Shown here: in pieces, positions 8,685-17,839 of the stretch
Position numbering within the stretch: position 1 is the first letter of the stretch
Layout: each line of letters starts with the position of its first letter
NCBI RefSeq assembly: GCF_033708015.1
Contig: NZ_CP137920.1
Span: forward strand, 1,178,001 to 1,242,000
Direction of reading: 5' to 3'
DNA length: 64,000 nt
From: Proteus vulgaris
Lineage (GTDB): Bacteria > Pseudomonadota > Gammaproteobacteria > Enterobacterales > Enterobacteriaceae
The notes under the pieces: model-generated
Database searches by the model: none
Seen by the model: the letters and a program-made list of their open reading frames with translations, nothing else
What the model was told of the DNA's origin: nothing
Translations under genes and position numbers: made by a program

Positions 8685-9980
8685 ATGAAGCAGGCATTAA
8701 ATGTTATCTTCGGGCTTTTAATTTTATGCGTAACCACTTTGGCTAACGCTGAAGTTCGAATAGAAATTACACAAGGGGTAAATACTGCACGACCTATTGG
8801 TGTTGTTCCTTTTAAATGGGAAGGCACAGGTCAAATGCCAGAAGATATCGCTGGTGTGATTGCGGCTGATTTACGTAATAGCGGAAAATTTAATCCAATT
8901 GATGTATCCCGTATACCTCAACAACCTGTTACCGCATCTGAAGTCCAACCTGCACTTTGGACTGCATTAGGCATTGATTCTGTTGTTGTGGGACGAGTGC
9001 AACCATCAGCGGATGGTCAATATTTGGTAAGTTATCAGCTTGTTGATGTTGCAGGCTCACCCGGTGCCGTTTTATCTCAAAGTGAGTTTAAAGTTCCATC
9101 TAAATGGCTACGTTACGCTGCACACACAGCGAGTGATGAAGTGTTTGAAAAACTAACAGGTATTCGTGGTGCATTCCGTACACGTATTGCTTATGTCGTT
9201 GTGACAAATGGTGGTGCATATCCTTATGAATTGCGTGTTTCAGATTATGATGGATTTAACCAAGATCGTGTTTATCGTTCATCACAGCCATTAATGTCAC
9301 CAGCATGGTCGCCAGATGGTGCTAAACTTGCATATGTGACCTTTGAAAGTGGTCAATCTGCTTTAGTCGTGCAAACATTAGCAACAGGTGAAATTCGCCA
9401 AATTGCATCATTCCCAAGACATAATGGTGCACCTTCGTTTTCACCAGATGGCTCTAAACTGGCATTTGCGCTTTCTAAGAGCGGTAGCTTAAATCTGTAT
9501 GTTATGGATTTAGCCAGTGGAAATATGACACAGGTAACCAATGGCAGAAGTAATAATACCGAGCCAAATTGGATGCCAGATGGACAAACCTTAGTCTATA
9601 CTTCAGATCAAGGTGGTCGCCCACAAATATACAAGATTAATATTAACGGTGGAACACCAGAGCGCATTACTTGGGAAGGTAAACAAAATCAAAACCCAGC
9701 AGTAAGCTCAGATGGTAGTTTCTTAGTTATGGTGAGTTCTGAAAGCGGTAGGCAACATATCGCTAAGCAGGATCTGGAAACGAATTCCGTACAATATCTA
9801 ACAGATACGTTTCTGGATGAAACGCCAAGCATCGCTCCTAACGGTACAATGGTTATTTATAGCTCTACACAGGGCTTAGGCACCATTTTGCAGCTAGTAT
9901 CGACTGATGGACGTTTCAAAGCGCGTCTTCCGGCGACTGACGGTCAGGTTAAATCACCTGCCTGGTCACCGTTTATGTGA
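8685..9980 (+). CDS. tolB: Tol-Pal system translocation protein TolB
   Basis: Periplasmic protein of 431 residues that links Pal to TolA. A signal peptide ends near LANAEVR (about residue 21), followed by an N-terminal domain and a six-bladed WD40-like propeller with repeated SPAWSPDG / [12 protein letters not shown] / PNWMPDG motifs. Tandem ATGs occur at 8682 and 8685; I choose 8685 because GGGAG (8675-8679) is closer to ideal spacing and the product then starts MKQAL as in E. coli. Confidence 0.97.
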   Translation: MKQALNVIFGLLILCVTTLANAEVRIEITQGVNTARPIGVVPFKWEGTGQMPEDIAGVIAADLRNSGKFNPIDVSRIPQQPVTASEVQPALWTALGIDSVVVGRVQPSADGQYLVSYQLVDVAGSPGAVLSQSEFKVPSKWLRYAAHTASDEVFEKLTGIRGAFRTRIAYVVVTNGGAYPYELRVSDYDGFNQDRVYRSSQPLMSPAWSPDGAKLAYVTFESGQSALVVQTLATGEIRQIASFPRHNGAPSFSPDGSKLAFALSKSGSLNLYVMDLASGNMTQVTNGRSNNTEPNWMPDGQTLVYTSDQGGRPQIYKININGGTPERITWEGKQNQNPAVSSDGSFLVMVSSESGRQHIAKQDLETNSVQYLTDTFLDETPSIAPNGTMVIYSSTQGLGTILQLVSTDGRFKARLPATDGQVKSPAWSPFM

Positions 9981-10025
9981 TGCATAAAAATTATGTATGG
10001 CAAACAAATAAAGGAACAAATAGAG

Positions 10026-10520
10026 ATGCAATTAAACAAAGTGTTTAAAGGGTTGATGTTAGCATTACCACTCGTTGCTGTTGCAGCATGTAGCTCAAAC
10101 AAAAACGACGATCAAACTGATACAAACAATGTACCTGTTGTTGAACAAGGACCTACTGCTGAAGAATTAGCGCGTCAGCAATTAGAACAACTGAAACAAC
10201 AAAACATCGTTTACTTCGGTTTTGACAAATATGACATTAGCTCAGACTACGCTAACCTGTTAGATGCACACGCTGCATTCCTGCGTGCAAATCCATCAGT
10301 ACGTATCACTGTAGAAGGTCATGCTGACGAACGCGGTACTCCAGAATACAACATCGCTCTGGGCGAACGTCGTGCTAACGCAGTGAAAATGTATCTGCAA
10401 GGTAAAGGCGTATCAGATGATCAACTGAAAATCGTTTCTTATGGTAAAGAAAAACCAGCTGTACTAGGTCATGACGAAGCCGCTTATGCGAAAAACCGTC
10501 GTGCAGTACTGGATTACTAA
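10026..10520 (+). CDS. pal: peptidoglycan-associated lipoprotein Pal
   Basis: Outer-membrane lipoprotein of 164 residues that anchors the outer membrane to peptidoglycan. A signal peptide with lipobox VAAC gives the lipidated Cys at residue 22. The OmpA-like C-terminal domain shows YFGFDKYDI and the diaminopimelate-binding stretch [20 protein letters not shown]. The start at 10026 gives a proper lipoprotein signal; a longer frame upstream to 9993 would bury it. Confidence 0.97.
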   Translation: MQLNKVFKGLMLALPLVAVAACSSNKNDDQTDTNNVPVVEQGPTAEELARQQLEQLKQQNIVYFGFDKYDISSDYANLLDAHAAFLRANPSVRITVEGHADERGTPEYNIALGERRANAVKMYLQGKGVSDDQLKIVSYGKEKPAVLGHDEAAYAKNRRAVLDY

Positions 10521-10529
10521 GAGAACGGC

Positions 10530-11297
10530 ATGAACAACAGTAACTTCAGACCTTTCGTGATGAGTCTGTTGTTACTGGTTGGCGTAGCGGCTCCCGTAGC
10601 CGCTATTGCCCAAGCGCCAATCAGTAATATCGGTTCAGGTTCGACCGATGAACGACTCGCCCAACTTGAGCGTTTTTCAAATGCTCACAGCCAGCTTTTG
10701 ACCCAATTACAGCAACAACTCGCTGATTCTCAGCGTGATATTGATATGTTGCGTGGCCAAATTCAGGAAAATCAATACCAGTTAAATCAAGTTGTTGAAC
10801 GTCAACGCAACATCTATCAACAATTAGATAGCCTTGGTGGTGGTACTTCAACTTCAACAGAAGCCACTCAACCTGATAATTCTGCTTCTTCAACACCGTC
10901 TACGACAAATAACGCAGGGCAAGGTGATGAAAAGGCTGATTATAATGCAGCAATTGATATCGTACTGAATTCTAAAGATTACGATAAGGCAATTGTTGAA
11001 TTAAACAACTTTATCAATAATTATCCGAAGTCTAGCTATCAATCAAATGCACAATTTTGGTTGGGTCAGATGTATTATCTAAAAGGTAATAAGGATCAGG
11101 CAGCAAGCACATTTGCTATTGTTGTTAAAAACTATCCAAAATCTCAAAAAGCAAGTGAAGCCTTTTATAAAATTGGTTTGATCATGCAAGAGAAAGGGCA
11201 AAAGGATAATGCTAAAGCTGTTTACCAACAAGTGATTAAGCAATATCCAAATAGTGCTGGCGCTAAATTAGCGCAAAAGCAGTTGGGAGCACTCTAA
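10530..11297 (+). CDS. cpoB: cell division coordinator CpoB (YbgF)
   Basis: Periplasmic protein of 255 residues that couples PBP1B peptidoglycan synthesis to Tol-driven outer-membrane constriction. It has a signal peptide (cleavage near AIAQAP), a coiled coil at about residues 38-95 used for trimerisation, a Ser/Thr/Asn-rich linker, and three TPR repeats at about 135-250 (ending NYPKSS, NYPKSQ and QYPNSA). Last gene of the tol-pal operon, nine bases after pal. Confidence 0.95.
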   Translation: MNNSNFRPFVMSLLLLVGVAAPVAAIAQAPISNIGSGSTDERLAQLERFSNAHSQLLTQLQQQLADSQRDIDMLRGQIQENQYQLNQVVERQRNIYQQLDSLGGGTSTSTEATQPDNSASSTPSTTNNAGQGDEKADYNAAIDIVLNSKDYDKAIVELNNFINNYPKSSYQSNAQFWLGQMYYLKGNKDQAASTFAIVVKNYPKSQKASEAFYKIGLIMQEKGQKDNAKAVYQQVIKQYPNSAGAKLAQKQLGAL

Positions 11298-11299
11298 TT

Positions 11300-11352
11300 A
11301 TTAACCCCGTAATGTTAGATGTTGCATTTTCGGGGTTAACTGATTGTTTTTT
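11300..11352 (+). terminator. Rho-independent terminator after cpoB
   Basis: TTAACCCCG ... CGGGGTTAA with a loop of about 20 bases, then TTTTTT a few bases downstream. Confidence 0.75.
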
Positions 11353-11383
11353 CAACGGTTGAGTTTTTTTTTGAAAAAAAACA

Positions 11384-11411
11384 TTGCACAAAAACATTAA
11401 ATCAGTATTAT
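11384..11411 (+). promoter_or_regulatory. promoter of the tRNA-Lys pair
   Basis: TTGCAC, a 16-base spacer and TATTAT, followed by the GC-rich discriminator ACCCGCCG, the arrangement of a stringently controlled stable-RNA promoter. Confidence 0.65.
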
Positions 11412-11451
11412 TACCCGCCGTTGCCACAGAGAATGTGGTGAGTTCGAAAAA

Positions 11452-11527
11452 GGGTCGTTAGCTCAGTCGGTAGAGCAGTTGACTTTTAATCAATTGGTCG
11501 GGCGTTCGAATCGCCCACGACCCACCA
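11452..11527 (+). tRNA. tRNA-Lys (UUU), first copy
   Basis: A 76-base tRNA including encoded CCA. The acceptor stem is GGGTCGT / ACGACCC, the D arm is GCTCAGTCGGTAGAGC, the anticodon loop contains CTTTTAA with anticodon TTT, and the T loop is TTCGAAT. It matches E. coli tRNA-Lys almost base for base and is identical to the copy 30 bases downstream. Confidence 0.97.
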
Positions 11528-11557
11528 CTTTCGAACATCAATCCGTTTTATTGAAAT

Positions 11558-11633
11558 GGGTCGTTAGCTCAGTCGGTAGAGCAGTTGACTTTTAATCAAT
11601 TGGTCGGGCGTTCGAATCGCCCACGACCCACCA
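11558..11633 (+). tRNA. tRNA-Lys (UUU), second copy
   Basis: Identical 76-base copy of the preceding tRNA-Lys, with encoded CCA, separated from it by 30 bases and probably co-transcribed. The following gap to 11802 shows no integrase, att-site repeat or clear terminator. Confidence 0.97.
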
Positions 11634-11802
11634 TTTCAAACCCTTCTTAGATTAATCATCGCTACGTTAGTCACCAGCTATATTATCAATTATTCTATCT
11701 TTATTTTCTTTCGATACTACAATCGAATCACTTTGCTCAAGACTTAAGACAGTCTTTCCAAAATCGAAAAAACCATCTCACTTTAATTAAAAAATATTGC
11801 GA

Positions 11803-12690
11803 TCAGTAATGACAAATAATTGATGACGTGATCTGGTTGTATTCATTTTCAGTCAAAAATTCATTGTCAATTAACCAGTTACTGACAAGTTCTTGAGTTT
11901 TAATAGCTGTAGCAATAGGATGATTGAGACGTTTTGAAGCATCAAGGAAAAATGCCATCATAATTGAAAGTGTTGCAGCAGATTCATAGGGAGTGCTCAT
12001 TGCAAGGGTACTTTCCAATGAACGTAATGAATAAAACTTAGGTAGCCATTCTTTCAGGTTTTTTCCTTGATACCATACATCTTGTGTTGGCGTATTGTGT
12101 AACGCAACTTGTTCAAGTAACACGATTAGCCATTCACGCATATCATTTATACGATAATTAGCAAACCAAAATTCATGGCGTAAAATGGCTATAGCGACTT
12201 GTGTCGCCTCAAACCAGAATTCTTGAGCATTGTTATACGCCTGTTCTTTTGACAGCGTAGGTGGCGTTATAGTGCTAATTTCAGGAAGCTCATCACATAA
12301 CCCCGTTTTATCGAGTAAGATTTGATATCCACGCTGGTAAACTGGGCTAAGTCCTTCAGTTTTCATGTTAAAAATACGTTCAGGCTCCGCCATCATAATG
12401 TCCATTTTTCGGCCTTGAGCTAAAACATGTAAATAAATGGGCCAAAACTTACTTTTGGGATCTTCACATTCCAACTGTAAGCTGACAAGAGCATCACCGA
12501 ATTGCGATAACCAATGTTGGTTTTTTGCGAGCTCTGTCGCACCATAACCGATAAGCTCTATATCAATATCAGAATAACTGTCTATCTTTCTATTGCGTCC
12601 TAACGATCCCGTTAAGATCACGGCTTCAATTCTAGGATCGAGAAGAGCAAAAGATAGCATGCGATCGATTAAACGTGTTGTTGTCTCCAT
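11803..12690 (-). CDS. aminoglycoside 6-adenylyltransferase-like nucleotidyltransferase
   Basis: A 295-residue protein of the streptomycin adenylyltransferase (AadE/AadK, ANT(6)) family. The polymerase-beta-type motif is complete: AVILTGSLGR (Gly28-Ser29) followed by DSYSDIDIEL, where Asp41 and Asp43 would bind metal. The length is typical for ANT(6). Chromosomal members may confer low-level streptomycin resistance or act on an unknown substrate; resistance is not proven here. It stands alone on the minus strand between the tRNA-Lys pair and pnuC, where E. coli has nadA, so it is an accessory insertion. No integrase is nearby. Confidence 0.82.
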   Translation of the reverse strand: METTTRLIDRMLSFALLDPRIEAVILTGSLGRNRKIDSYSDIDIELIGYGATELAKNQHWLSQFGDALVSLQLECEDPKSKFWPIYLHVLAQGRKMDIMMAEPERIFNMKTEGLSPVYQRGYQILLDKTGLCDELPEISTITPPTLSKEQAYNNAQEFWFEATQVAIAILRHEFWFANYRINDMREWLIVLLEQVALHNTPTQDVWYQGKNLKEWLPKFYSLRSLESTLAMSTPYESAATLSIMMAFFLDASKRLNHPIATAIKTQELVSNWLIDNEFLTENEYNQITSSIICHY

Positions 12691-12943
12691 ATTTCTCTCT
12701 AATAAGTAAAATGTACTAAAGTTATTTGTCGTTTTTATTATTTAAAACGTAGAATTAGAATATTTTGTTTAGTATATAAAACATTTGTTTGTTATTTTTC
12801 TGAATAAGAAACATAATGTTTAATATTAAAAACCAAGTACCATTATAAATATGAATTTATAATATATCTTTACTACTTTGCAAAGATATCGCAGGAACCC
12901 ATATTTTCTTTGTTTTTTTATATGATTAAGTCGGGGTTGTAAA

Positions 12944-13672
12944 ATGGATGTGATGAGTTGGTTTAGTATCAATAATATTTTAGTCAATATCCCACTCGGA
13001 AAAGGTGGGTATCCACTTTCATGGATTGAAGCCGTTGGTACCATTGCTGGTCTACTCTGTATTTGGCTTGCCAGTCAGGAAAAAATTATCAATTATTTAT
13101 TTGGACTTATTAATGTCACTCTGTTTGCCATTATTTTTTTCCAAATCCAGCTATATGCAAGTTTACTCCTTCAAATATTTTTCTTTGCCGCCAATATTTA
13201 TGGATGGTATGCATGGAGCCGAGTGAATGACTTTGAGCAGGCTGAATTGAAAATACGTTGGTTAAAGTCAAGTCATTGCCTCTTTTTAATCGTGGTTTCG
13301 ATAGCCGCGATTGCCGCTCTTACTTTTAATATTGATACTGTATTTGGTTATTTAGCTGTTGTTGCTGTTGATATATTAAATGTCTTTGGTGCAAATTTAG
13401 CGACGCCAGTTCTGGAACCTGATGCTTACCCATTCTGGGATTCCACAATGACAGTGCTTTCTATTGTCGCAATGATCTTAATGACACGGAAATTGGTTGA
13501 AAATTGGCTAATTTGGTCAGTTATTAACGTAATTAGTATTGTTATATTCTACAAACAAGGTGTTTATGCAATGTCTGTTGAATATATCATTTTACTGGCT
13601 ATCGCAATTAATGGTTCTCGTTTGTGGATCAAAGCAGCAAAGCGTTCTAGCGAAAATAATTATCTCTCCTAA
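12944..13672 (+). CDS. pnuC: nicotinamide riboside transporter PnuC
   Basis: A 242-residue inner-membrane facilitator for nicotinamide riboside (NAD precursor) uptake. Around seven membrane segments are visible, with the family motifs WIEAVGTIAGLLCIWLASQE near residue 27 and the tryptophan-rich NIYGWYAW near 85-92, which lines the substrate site. E. coli has nadA-pnuC here; nadA is absent from this spot. The 12691-12943 gap upstream is very AT-rich and shows no gene. Confidence 0.92.
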   Translation: MDVMSWFSINNILVNIPLGKGGYPLSWIEAVGTIAGLLCIWLASQEKIINYLFGLINVTLFAIIFFQIQLYASLLLQIFFFAANIYGWYAWSRVNDFEQAELKIRWLKSSHCLFLIVVSIAAIAALTFNIDTVFGYLAVVAVDILNVFGANLATPVLEPDAYPFWDSTMTVLSIVAMILMTRKLVENWLIWSVINVISIVIFYKQGVYAMSVEYIILLAIAINGSRLWIKAAKRSSENNYLS

Positions 13673-13675
13673 TAA

Positions 13676-13713
13676 AAAAAGGCTGGTAGAGTTATCTTTC
13701 TCTCCAGCCTTAA
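13676..13713 (+). terminator. Rho-independent terminator after pnuC
   Basis: AAAGGCTGG ... CCAGCCTT hairpin beginning a few bases after the stop codon; the downstream T tract is weak. Confidence 0.65.
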
Positions 13714-13916
13714 TATTCATTGTTTTTATTCTTATTTATAACGCAATTTTGAATCATTATTTTGCTTAAATGCGCTATTTCCCGTTATATTGAAATTTTT
13801 AGAAAGGTGACTATAGGTGCTTTAGGTGGAAAGGGTGTTTACAGATAGAAATCGAATGGTTAGATTGGAAAAGCAATAATAACATTGACTAGATAACATA
13901 GAGTGGATACACGGGA

Positions 13917-14975
13917 ATGAATTATCAAAATGATGACCTTAAAATAACACAAATTAATGAACTTTTACCGCCAGTAGCTTTATTGGAAAAATTTCCAGCA
14001 ACTGATAATGCGGCTTTTACAGTTCGTCATGCCCGTGAAGCTATTCATCAAATCCTTGCAGGAAAAGATGATCGTCTATTAGTGGTAATTGGACCTTGTT
14101 CTATTCATGATCCGAAAGCCGCACTGGAGTATGCACAACGTTTAAGTCTTATTAGAGAAGAGTTGAAAGACAAACTTGAAATTGTAATGCGTGTTTATTT
14201 TGAAAAACCTCGCACTACCGTAGGTTGGAAAGGCTTAATTAACGATCCTCATATGGATCATACTTTTGACATTAATGAAGGCTTACGTATTGCTCGTAAT
14301 CTTCTATTAACGATTAATGATAGTGGCTTGCCAACGGCTGGCGAGTTCTTAGACATGATAACGCCTCAATATGTTGCTGATTTAATGAGTTGGGGCGCAA
14401 TTGGTGCTCGTACCACAGAATCACAAGTTCACCGTGAGCTTTCATCGGGCTTATCTTGTCCTGTTGGTTTTAAAAATGGTACAGATGGCACGATTAAAGT
14501 GGCGATTGATGCAATTAATGCTGCAGGATCGCCACACTGTTTTCTTTCTGTAACCAAATGGGGACATTCTGCTATTGTGCGCACAGCAGGTAATGGTGAT
14601 TGCCATATTATTTTGCGTGGCGGTAAAGAGCCAAATTACAGTGCTGAACATGTTGCTGCGGTTAAAGAAGGGCTTAAAAAAGCCGGTTTACCACAAAACG
14701 TCATGGTTGATTTCAGTCACGCAAATAGTTGCAAGAAATTTGAGAAACAAATGGAAGTTGGTGCTGATATTTGCCAGCAAATTAGCTCTGGAGAAAAAGC
14801 ATTAATTGGTGTAATGGTTGAAAGTCATTTAGTGGAAGGTAGTCAATCATTAGAAAGCGGTGAGCCTTTGGTTTACGGTAAAAGTATCACTGATGCATGT
14901 ATTGGTTGGGATGATACTGAAACGCTGTTACGCCAACTAGCAGATGCGGTTGTAGCACGTCGTAATAAAGCTTAA
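13917..14975 (+). CDS. aroG: 3-deoxy-7-phosphoheptulonate synthase, AroG type
   Basis: First enzyme of the shikimate pathway: condenses phosphoenolpyruvate and erythrose 4-phosphate to DAHP. 352 residues (E. coli AroG 350), starting MNYQNDDLKI like the phenylalanine-sensitive isozyme. Active-site stretches include VVIGPCSIHD, EKPRTTVGWKG, GARTTESQ and IDFSHAN-like VDFSHANSCK. Single gene with its own terminator. A TyrR box was looked for upstream and not convincingly found. Confidence 0.97.
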   Translation: MNYQNDDLKITQINELLPPVALLEKFPATDNAAFTVRHAREAIHQILAGKDDRLLVVIGPCSIHDPKAALEYAQRLSLIREELKDKLEIVMRVYFEKPRTTVGWKGLINDPHMDHTFDINEGLRIARNLLLTINDSGLPTAGEFLDMITPQYVADLMSWGAIGARTTESQVHRELSSGLSCPVGFKNGTDGTIKVAIDAINAAGSPHCFLSVTKWGHSAIVRTAGNGDCHIILRGGKEPNYSAEHVAAVKEGLKKAGLPQNVMVDFSHANSCKKFEKQMEVGADICQQISSGEKALIGVMVESHLVEGSQSLESGEPLVYGKSITDACIGWDDTETLLRQLADAVVARRNKA

Positions 14976-14990
14976 ACGTTAAATTTGATG

Positions 14991-15023
14991 TAAAAAAATG
15001 CCACTTTGAAGTGGCATTTTTTA
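14991..15023. terminator. bidirectional terminator between aroG and gpmA
   Basis: AAAAAATGCCACTT and AAGTGGCATTTTTT form a symmetrical hairpin with A and T flanks, serving both convergent genes. Confidence 0.9.
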
Positions 15024-15048
15024 TATATTATTCAAAATAAAAATTAAA

Positions 15049-15801
15049 TTATTTTGCTTTACCTTGGTTAGCAACAGCGGCTGCTTTTGCTGCGATTTCG
15101 TCAGCATTACCTAAGTAGTAACGTTTGATTGGTTTCATGTTTTCATCAAATTCGTAAACTAAAGGTACAGCTGTTGGGATATTCAGCTCAAGAATTTCAT
15201 CTTCGCTCATATTGTCTAGGTATTTAACCAGAGCACGCAGTGAGTTACCGTGTGCGGCGATGATAACTTTTTCACCAGAAGCCACACGAGGTTTAATCAC
15301 TTCTTCCCAGTATGGTGTTACACGGTCGATAGTCAGCGCTAAGCTTTCTGTTAATGGCAGTTCTGCCGCAGTTAAAGATGCATAACGAGGATCTTTACCA
15401 GGGAAACGGTCATCATCTTTCGTTAATTCTGGTGGCGTAACAGCAAAACCACGACGCCATTGTTTAACTTGTTCATCGCCATATTTTTCAGCGGTTTCAG
15501 CTTTGTTTAAGCCTTGCAGAGCACCGTAATGGCGTTCATTTAATTTCCAGCTTTTTTCAACTGGCAGCCATTGTTGATCTACTTGATCAAGAATGTTCCA
15601 CAGAGTGTGAATTGCGCGTTTCAGAACAGAAGTATATGCAAAGTCAAAAGTGAAACCTTCTGCTTTCAATAACTTACCCGCTTCTTCAGCTTCAACTCGA
15701 CCTTTGTCTGACAGCTCAACGTCAGTCCAGCCTGTAAAACGGTTTTCTTTGTTCCATACACTTTCACCGTGTCGAACTAGCACAAGCTTAGTTACTGCCA
15801 T
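15049..15801 (-). CDS. gpmA: 2,3-bisphosphoglycerate-dependent phosphoglycerate mutase
   Basis: Glycolytic enzyme interconverting 3- and 2-phosphoglycerate, 250 residues, cytoplasmic. The N-terminal [20 protein letters not shown] holds the phosphorylated His; [21 protein letters not shown] and [17 protein letters not shown] complete the active site. Located beside aroG as in E. coli; the gal operon that follows gpmA in E. coli is absent between here and modF. The 15802-16190 gap holds a modF terminator but no gene that I can recognise. Confidence 0.97.
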   Translation of the reverse strand: MAVTKLVLVRHGESVWNKENRFTGWTDVELSDKGRVEAEEAGKLLKAEGFTFDFAYTSVLKRAIHTLWNILDQVDQQWLPVEKSWKLNERHYGALQGLNKAETAEKYGDEQVKQWRRGFAVTPPELTKDDDRFPGKDPRYASLTAAELPLTESLALTIDRVTPYWEEVIKPRVASGEKVIIAAHGNSLRALVKYLDNMSEDEILELNIPTAVPLVYEFDENMKPIKRYYLGNADEIAAKAAAVANQGKAK

Positions 15802-16056
15802 AGTTTAGACTCCTATAATTACTTTCTTAATATAAGTTTAAAATTAGCACTTCAATCATTATATGGATCATCGACAAGAACACCAAACATAAGTGACAAA
15901 ACAAGGGGGATTAAGTCAAAAATGTCGTTTGTTCGATGAATTATTGCACAGTTGTCACACCTTTTGCTTAATCGTTCAAGCTATTAATCTAGCGGGATCG
16001 GCGTAAAAAAACAAAATATCCGTTTTGTATAAAAAATAGACGAAAATAGCGTCCAT

Positions 16057-16111
16057 AAAAACGACACATTTTTTATTTATTATTGTTCGAATAACAAGCA
16101 AAAAAGTGTCG
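16057..16111 (-). terminator. probable terminator of modF (minus strand)
   Basis: Arms CGACAC and GTGTCG (16062-16067, 16106-16111) extended by A/T pairs. Read on the minus strand the second arm is followed by TTTTTA, as expected for a Rho-independent terminator about 80 bases past modF. Confidence 0.5.
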
Positions 16112-16190
16112 ATTTAAATAAAAAAGCAAAGCCAAGTTTACCGTTAATTTCTAAAATCATTGCCCTGATTATGTCAGTAAAAGTCCGCAT

Positions 16191-17657
16191 TTAACAAATT
16201 TCTTGCTGATAACGATAAATTTCGCCGTCTTTAATAAAAGTCAATCGATGAGTAATACATGAAGGCGCATCCTCTTGATGATGGCTGACAAATAAAAGTT
16301 GCGTATTACTGTGGCTTATCATGATATCAATAAAACGCTGTACTAAGAGTCGATTCGTTGTATCTAATCCTTGCAGTGGCTCATCAAGAATAAGCAAAGT
16401 AGGGTGCTTAACTAGAGCCCTCACAATTAATACTAAGCGCTGTTGTCCCCAGGATAAAGCATGAAATGGACTATTGGCATGGTTTGTCAAACCAATTAAC
16501 GCTAACCATTCATCAGCGAGTTTCAGCTGTTTATCGGTAATAGCCTGATAAATACCAATTGAGTCATGAAAACCTGAAATAATGACATTCTTTACTGTTG
16601 AAGAAACGCGATAACTTTGATGCAGGGCATTACTGACATAACCAATATGGCGTTTAATTTCCCATACTGTTTCGCCACTTCCCCTTTTACGACCAAATAG
16701 TGCTAAGTCATTGCTGTAACCTTGAGGATGATCCCCTGTAATTAAACTTAATAATGTCGATTTTCCTGCGCCATTAGGGCCTAAAATTTGCCAATGTTGT
16801 TGCGGTTTTACCTCCCAACTTAAATGGTGAAGAACAGGTTTGTCGTTATAGCTCACTACACCATTTTTTAGCACGATAGGGGAAAGTGTTGGCGGTAATT
16901 GTGGGATCGCATCTGGTGACTCTTGTTCAGGTAGTGTGAGATTTTCAAGGGTTTCACTGTGAGATAACTGCCCTATTACCGAATCAGATAAAATCTGCTC
17001 TTTTTTACCGCTTATCACCAATTCACAATTAATCAGTAATCCTGCATATTGAATAAAATCAGGAATATCATTAAAGCGATTTAAAATCAGTACAATTGTC
17101 AGATTTTGTTGATGTAATAGCGATAATAATTCATTTAAAGCACGGCGAGAATCTACATCTAAACCATCAAAAGGCTCATCTAAAATAATCAAATCTGGTT
17201 TGTTCATTAAAAGCTGAATAAGCAATACTTTCCGAGACTCACCAGTAGAAAGATATTTAAACCGTCTTGATAAAAGATATTCAACGCCAAATTGCTTAGC
17301 TAATAAAAAACATCTGTCATCATCTTTTACCTGCATTTGAATAACTTGAGCCACCGTTAAGCCAGTGTCTTCCTCACCTTCACTTAATAAATCTGTATTA
17401 TTACGGCGCCACTCTTCTTCGATCATTTTTTGTAGTTTTTCAAAAGAGAGGCTAATTGGACGAGAAAATGTATTGATAAGCTCACCAGAAAGCAAAATGC
17501 TTTCTTGGCATAATGCATTTGCTAAGGCGGTCTTGCCACTACCATTACTGCCGACAAATGCCCAACTGTCACCTTCATTAATCGTTAAGTCATTAATTTG
17601 CAAACAGAGTGTATCGCTTAATCGAAATTGTGTTTTTTTGAGTTGCAAGTACGTCAT
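16191..17657 (-). CDS. modF: molybdate ABC transporter-associated ATP-binding protein ModF
   Basis: A 488-residue protein with two fused ABC ATPase domains. The first has Walker A GSNGSGKT (residues 36-43), signature LSTGE and Walker B LIILDEPFDGLD; the second has GPNGAGKST (about 294-302), LSWGQQ and LLILDEPLQGLD. It closely matches E. coli ModF (490). Its exact role is unclear; it is usually the second gene of modEF. Here modE lies 25 kb away on the same strand, with the CDI locus in between, so modF must now use its own promoter in the 182-base region before cdiB. Confidence 0.95.
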   Translation of the reverse strand: MTYLQLKKTQFRLSDTLCLQINDLTINEGDSWAFVGSNGSGKTALANALCQESILLSGELINTFSRPISLSFEKLQKMIEEEWRRNNTDLLSEGEEDTGLTVAQVIQMQVKDDDRCFLLAKQFGVEYLLSRRFKYLSTGESRKVLLIQLLMNKPDLIILDEPFDGLDVDSRRALNELLSLLHQQNLTIVLILNRFNDIPDFIQYAGLLINCELVISGKKEQILSDSVIGQLSHSETLENLTLPEQESPDAIPQLPPTLSPIVLKNGVVSYNDKPVLHHLSWEVKPQQHWQILGPNGAGKSTLLSLITGDHPQGYSNDLALFGRKRGSGETVWEIKRHIGYVSNALHQSYRVSSTVKNVIISGFHDSIGIYQAITDKQLKLADEWLALIGLTNHANSPFHALSWGQQRLVLIVRALVKHPTLLILDEPLQGLDTTNRLLVQRFIDIMISHSNTQLLFVSHHQEDAPSCITHRLTFIKDGEIYRYQQEIC

Positions 17658-17770
17658 TATTATTATCCGTATATTTTTAGAGCAAGTAGAGTACTTACCA
17701 ATATCGGGTTAACTAAACATTGTCAATATCTGTTGAATCATTCTTAAATTAAAAAATTAAGAGGCTATTA

Positions 17771-17789
17771 AAAAATGATAATCATTAAG
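17771..17789. promoter_or_regulatory. candidate Fur box between modF and cdiB
   Basis: The 19-mer AAAAATGATAATCATTAAG matches the classical Fur box GATAATGATAATCATTATC at 15 of 19 positions, including an unbroken 13-base core. It lies 51 bases before the cdiB start and 113 bases from the modF start, in the divergent promoter region. Confidence 0.65.
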
Positions 17790-17839
17790 TTAGATAGTTT
17801 ATGTAATGATATAAAAAATAACTCAAGGATGATTTTTTT

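Noticed and set aside
11634-11802. Possible integrative-element attachment site after the tRNA-Lys pair
   Set aside because: No duplicated tRNA 3' end beyond the second full tRNA, and no integrase in the window.
13780-13916. TyrR box before aroG
   Set aside because: TGTTTACAG is only a half-site; no paired TGTAAA-N6-TTTACA was found.
15802-16190. Small RNA gene in the gpmA-modF gap
   Set aside because: Apart from the terminator-like hairpin at 16062-16111 there is no paired promoter and terminator on one strand that would define a transcript.
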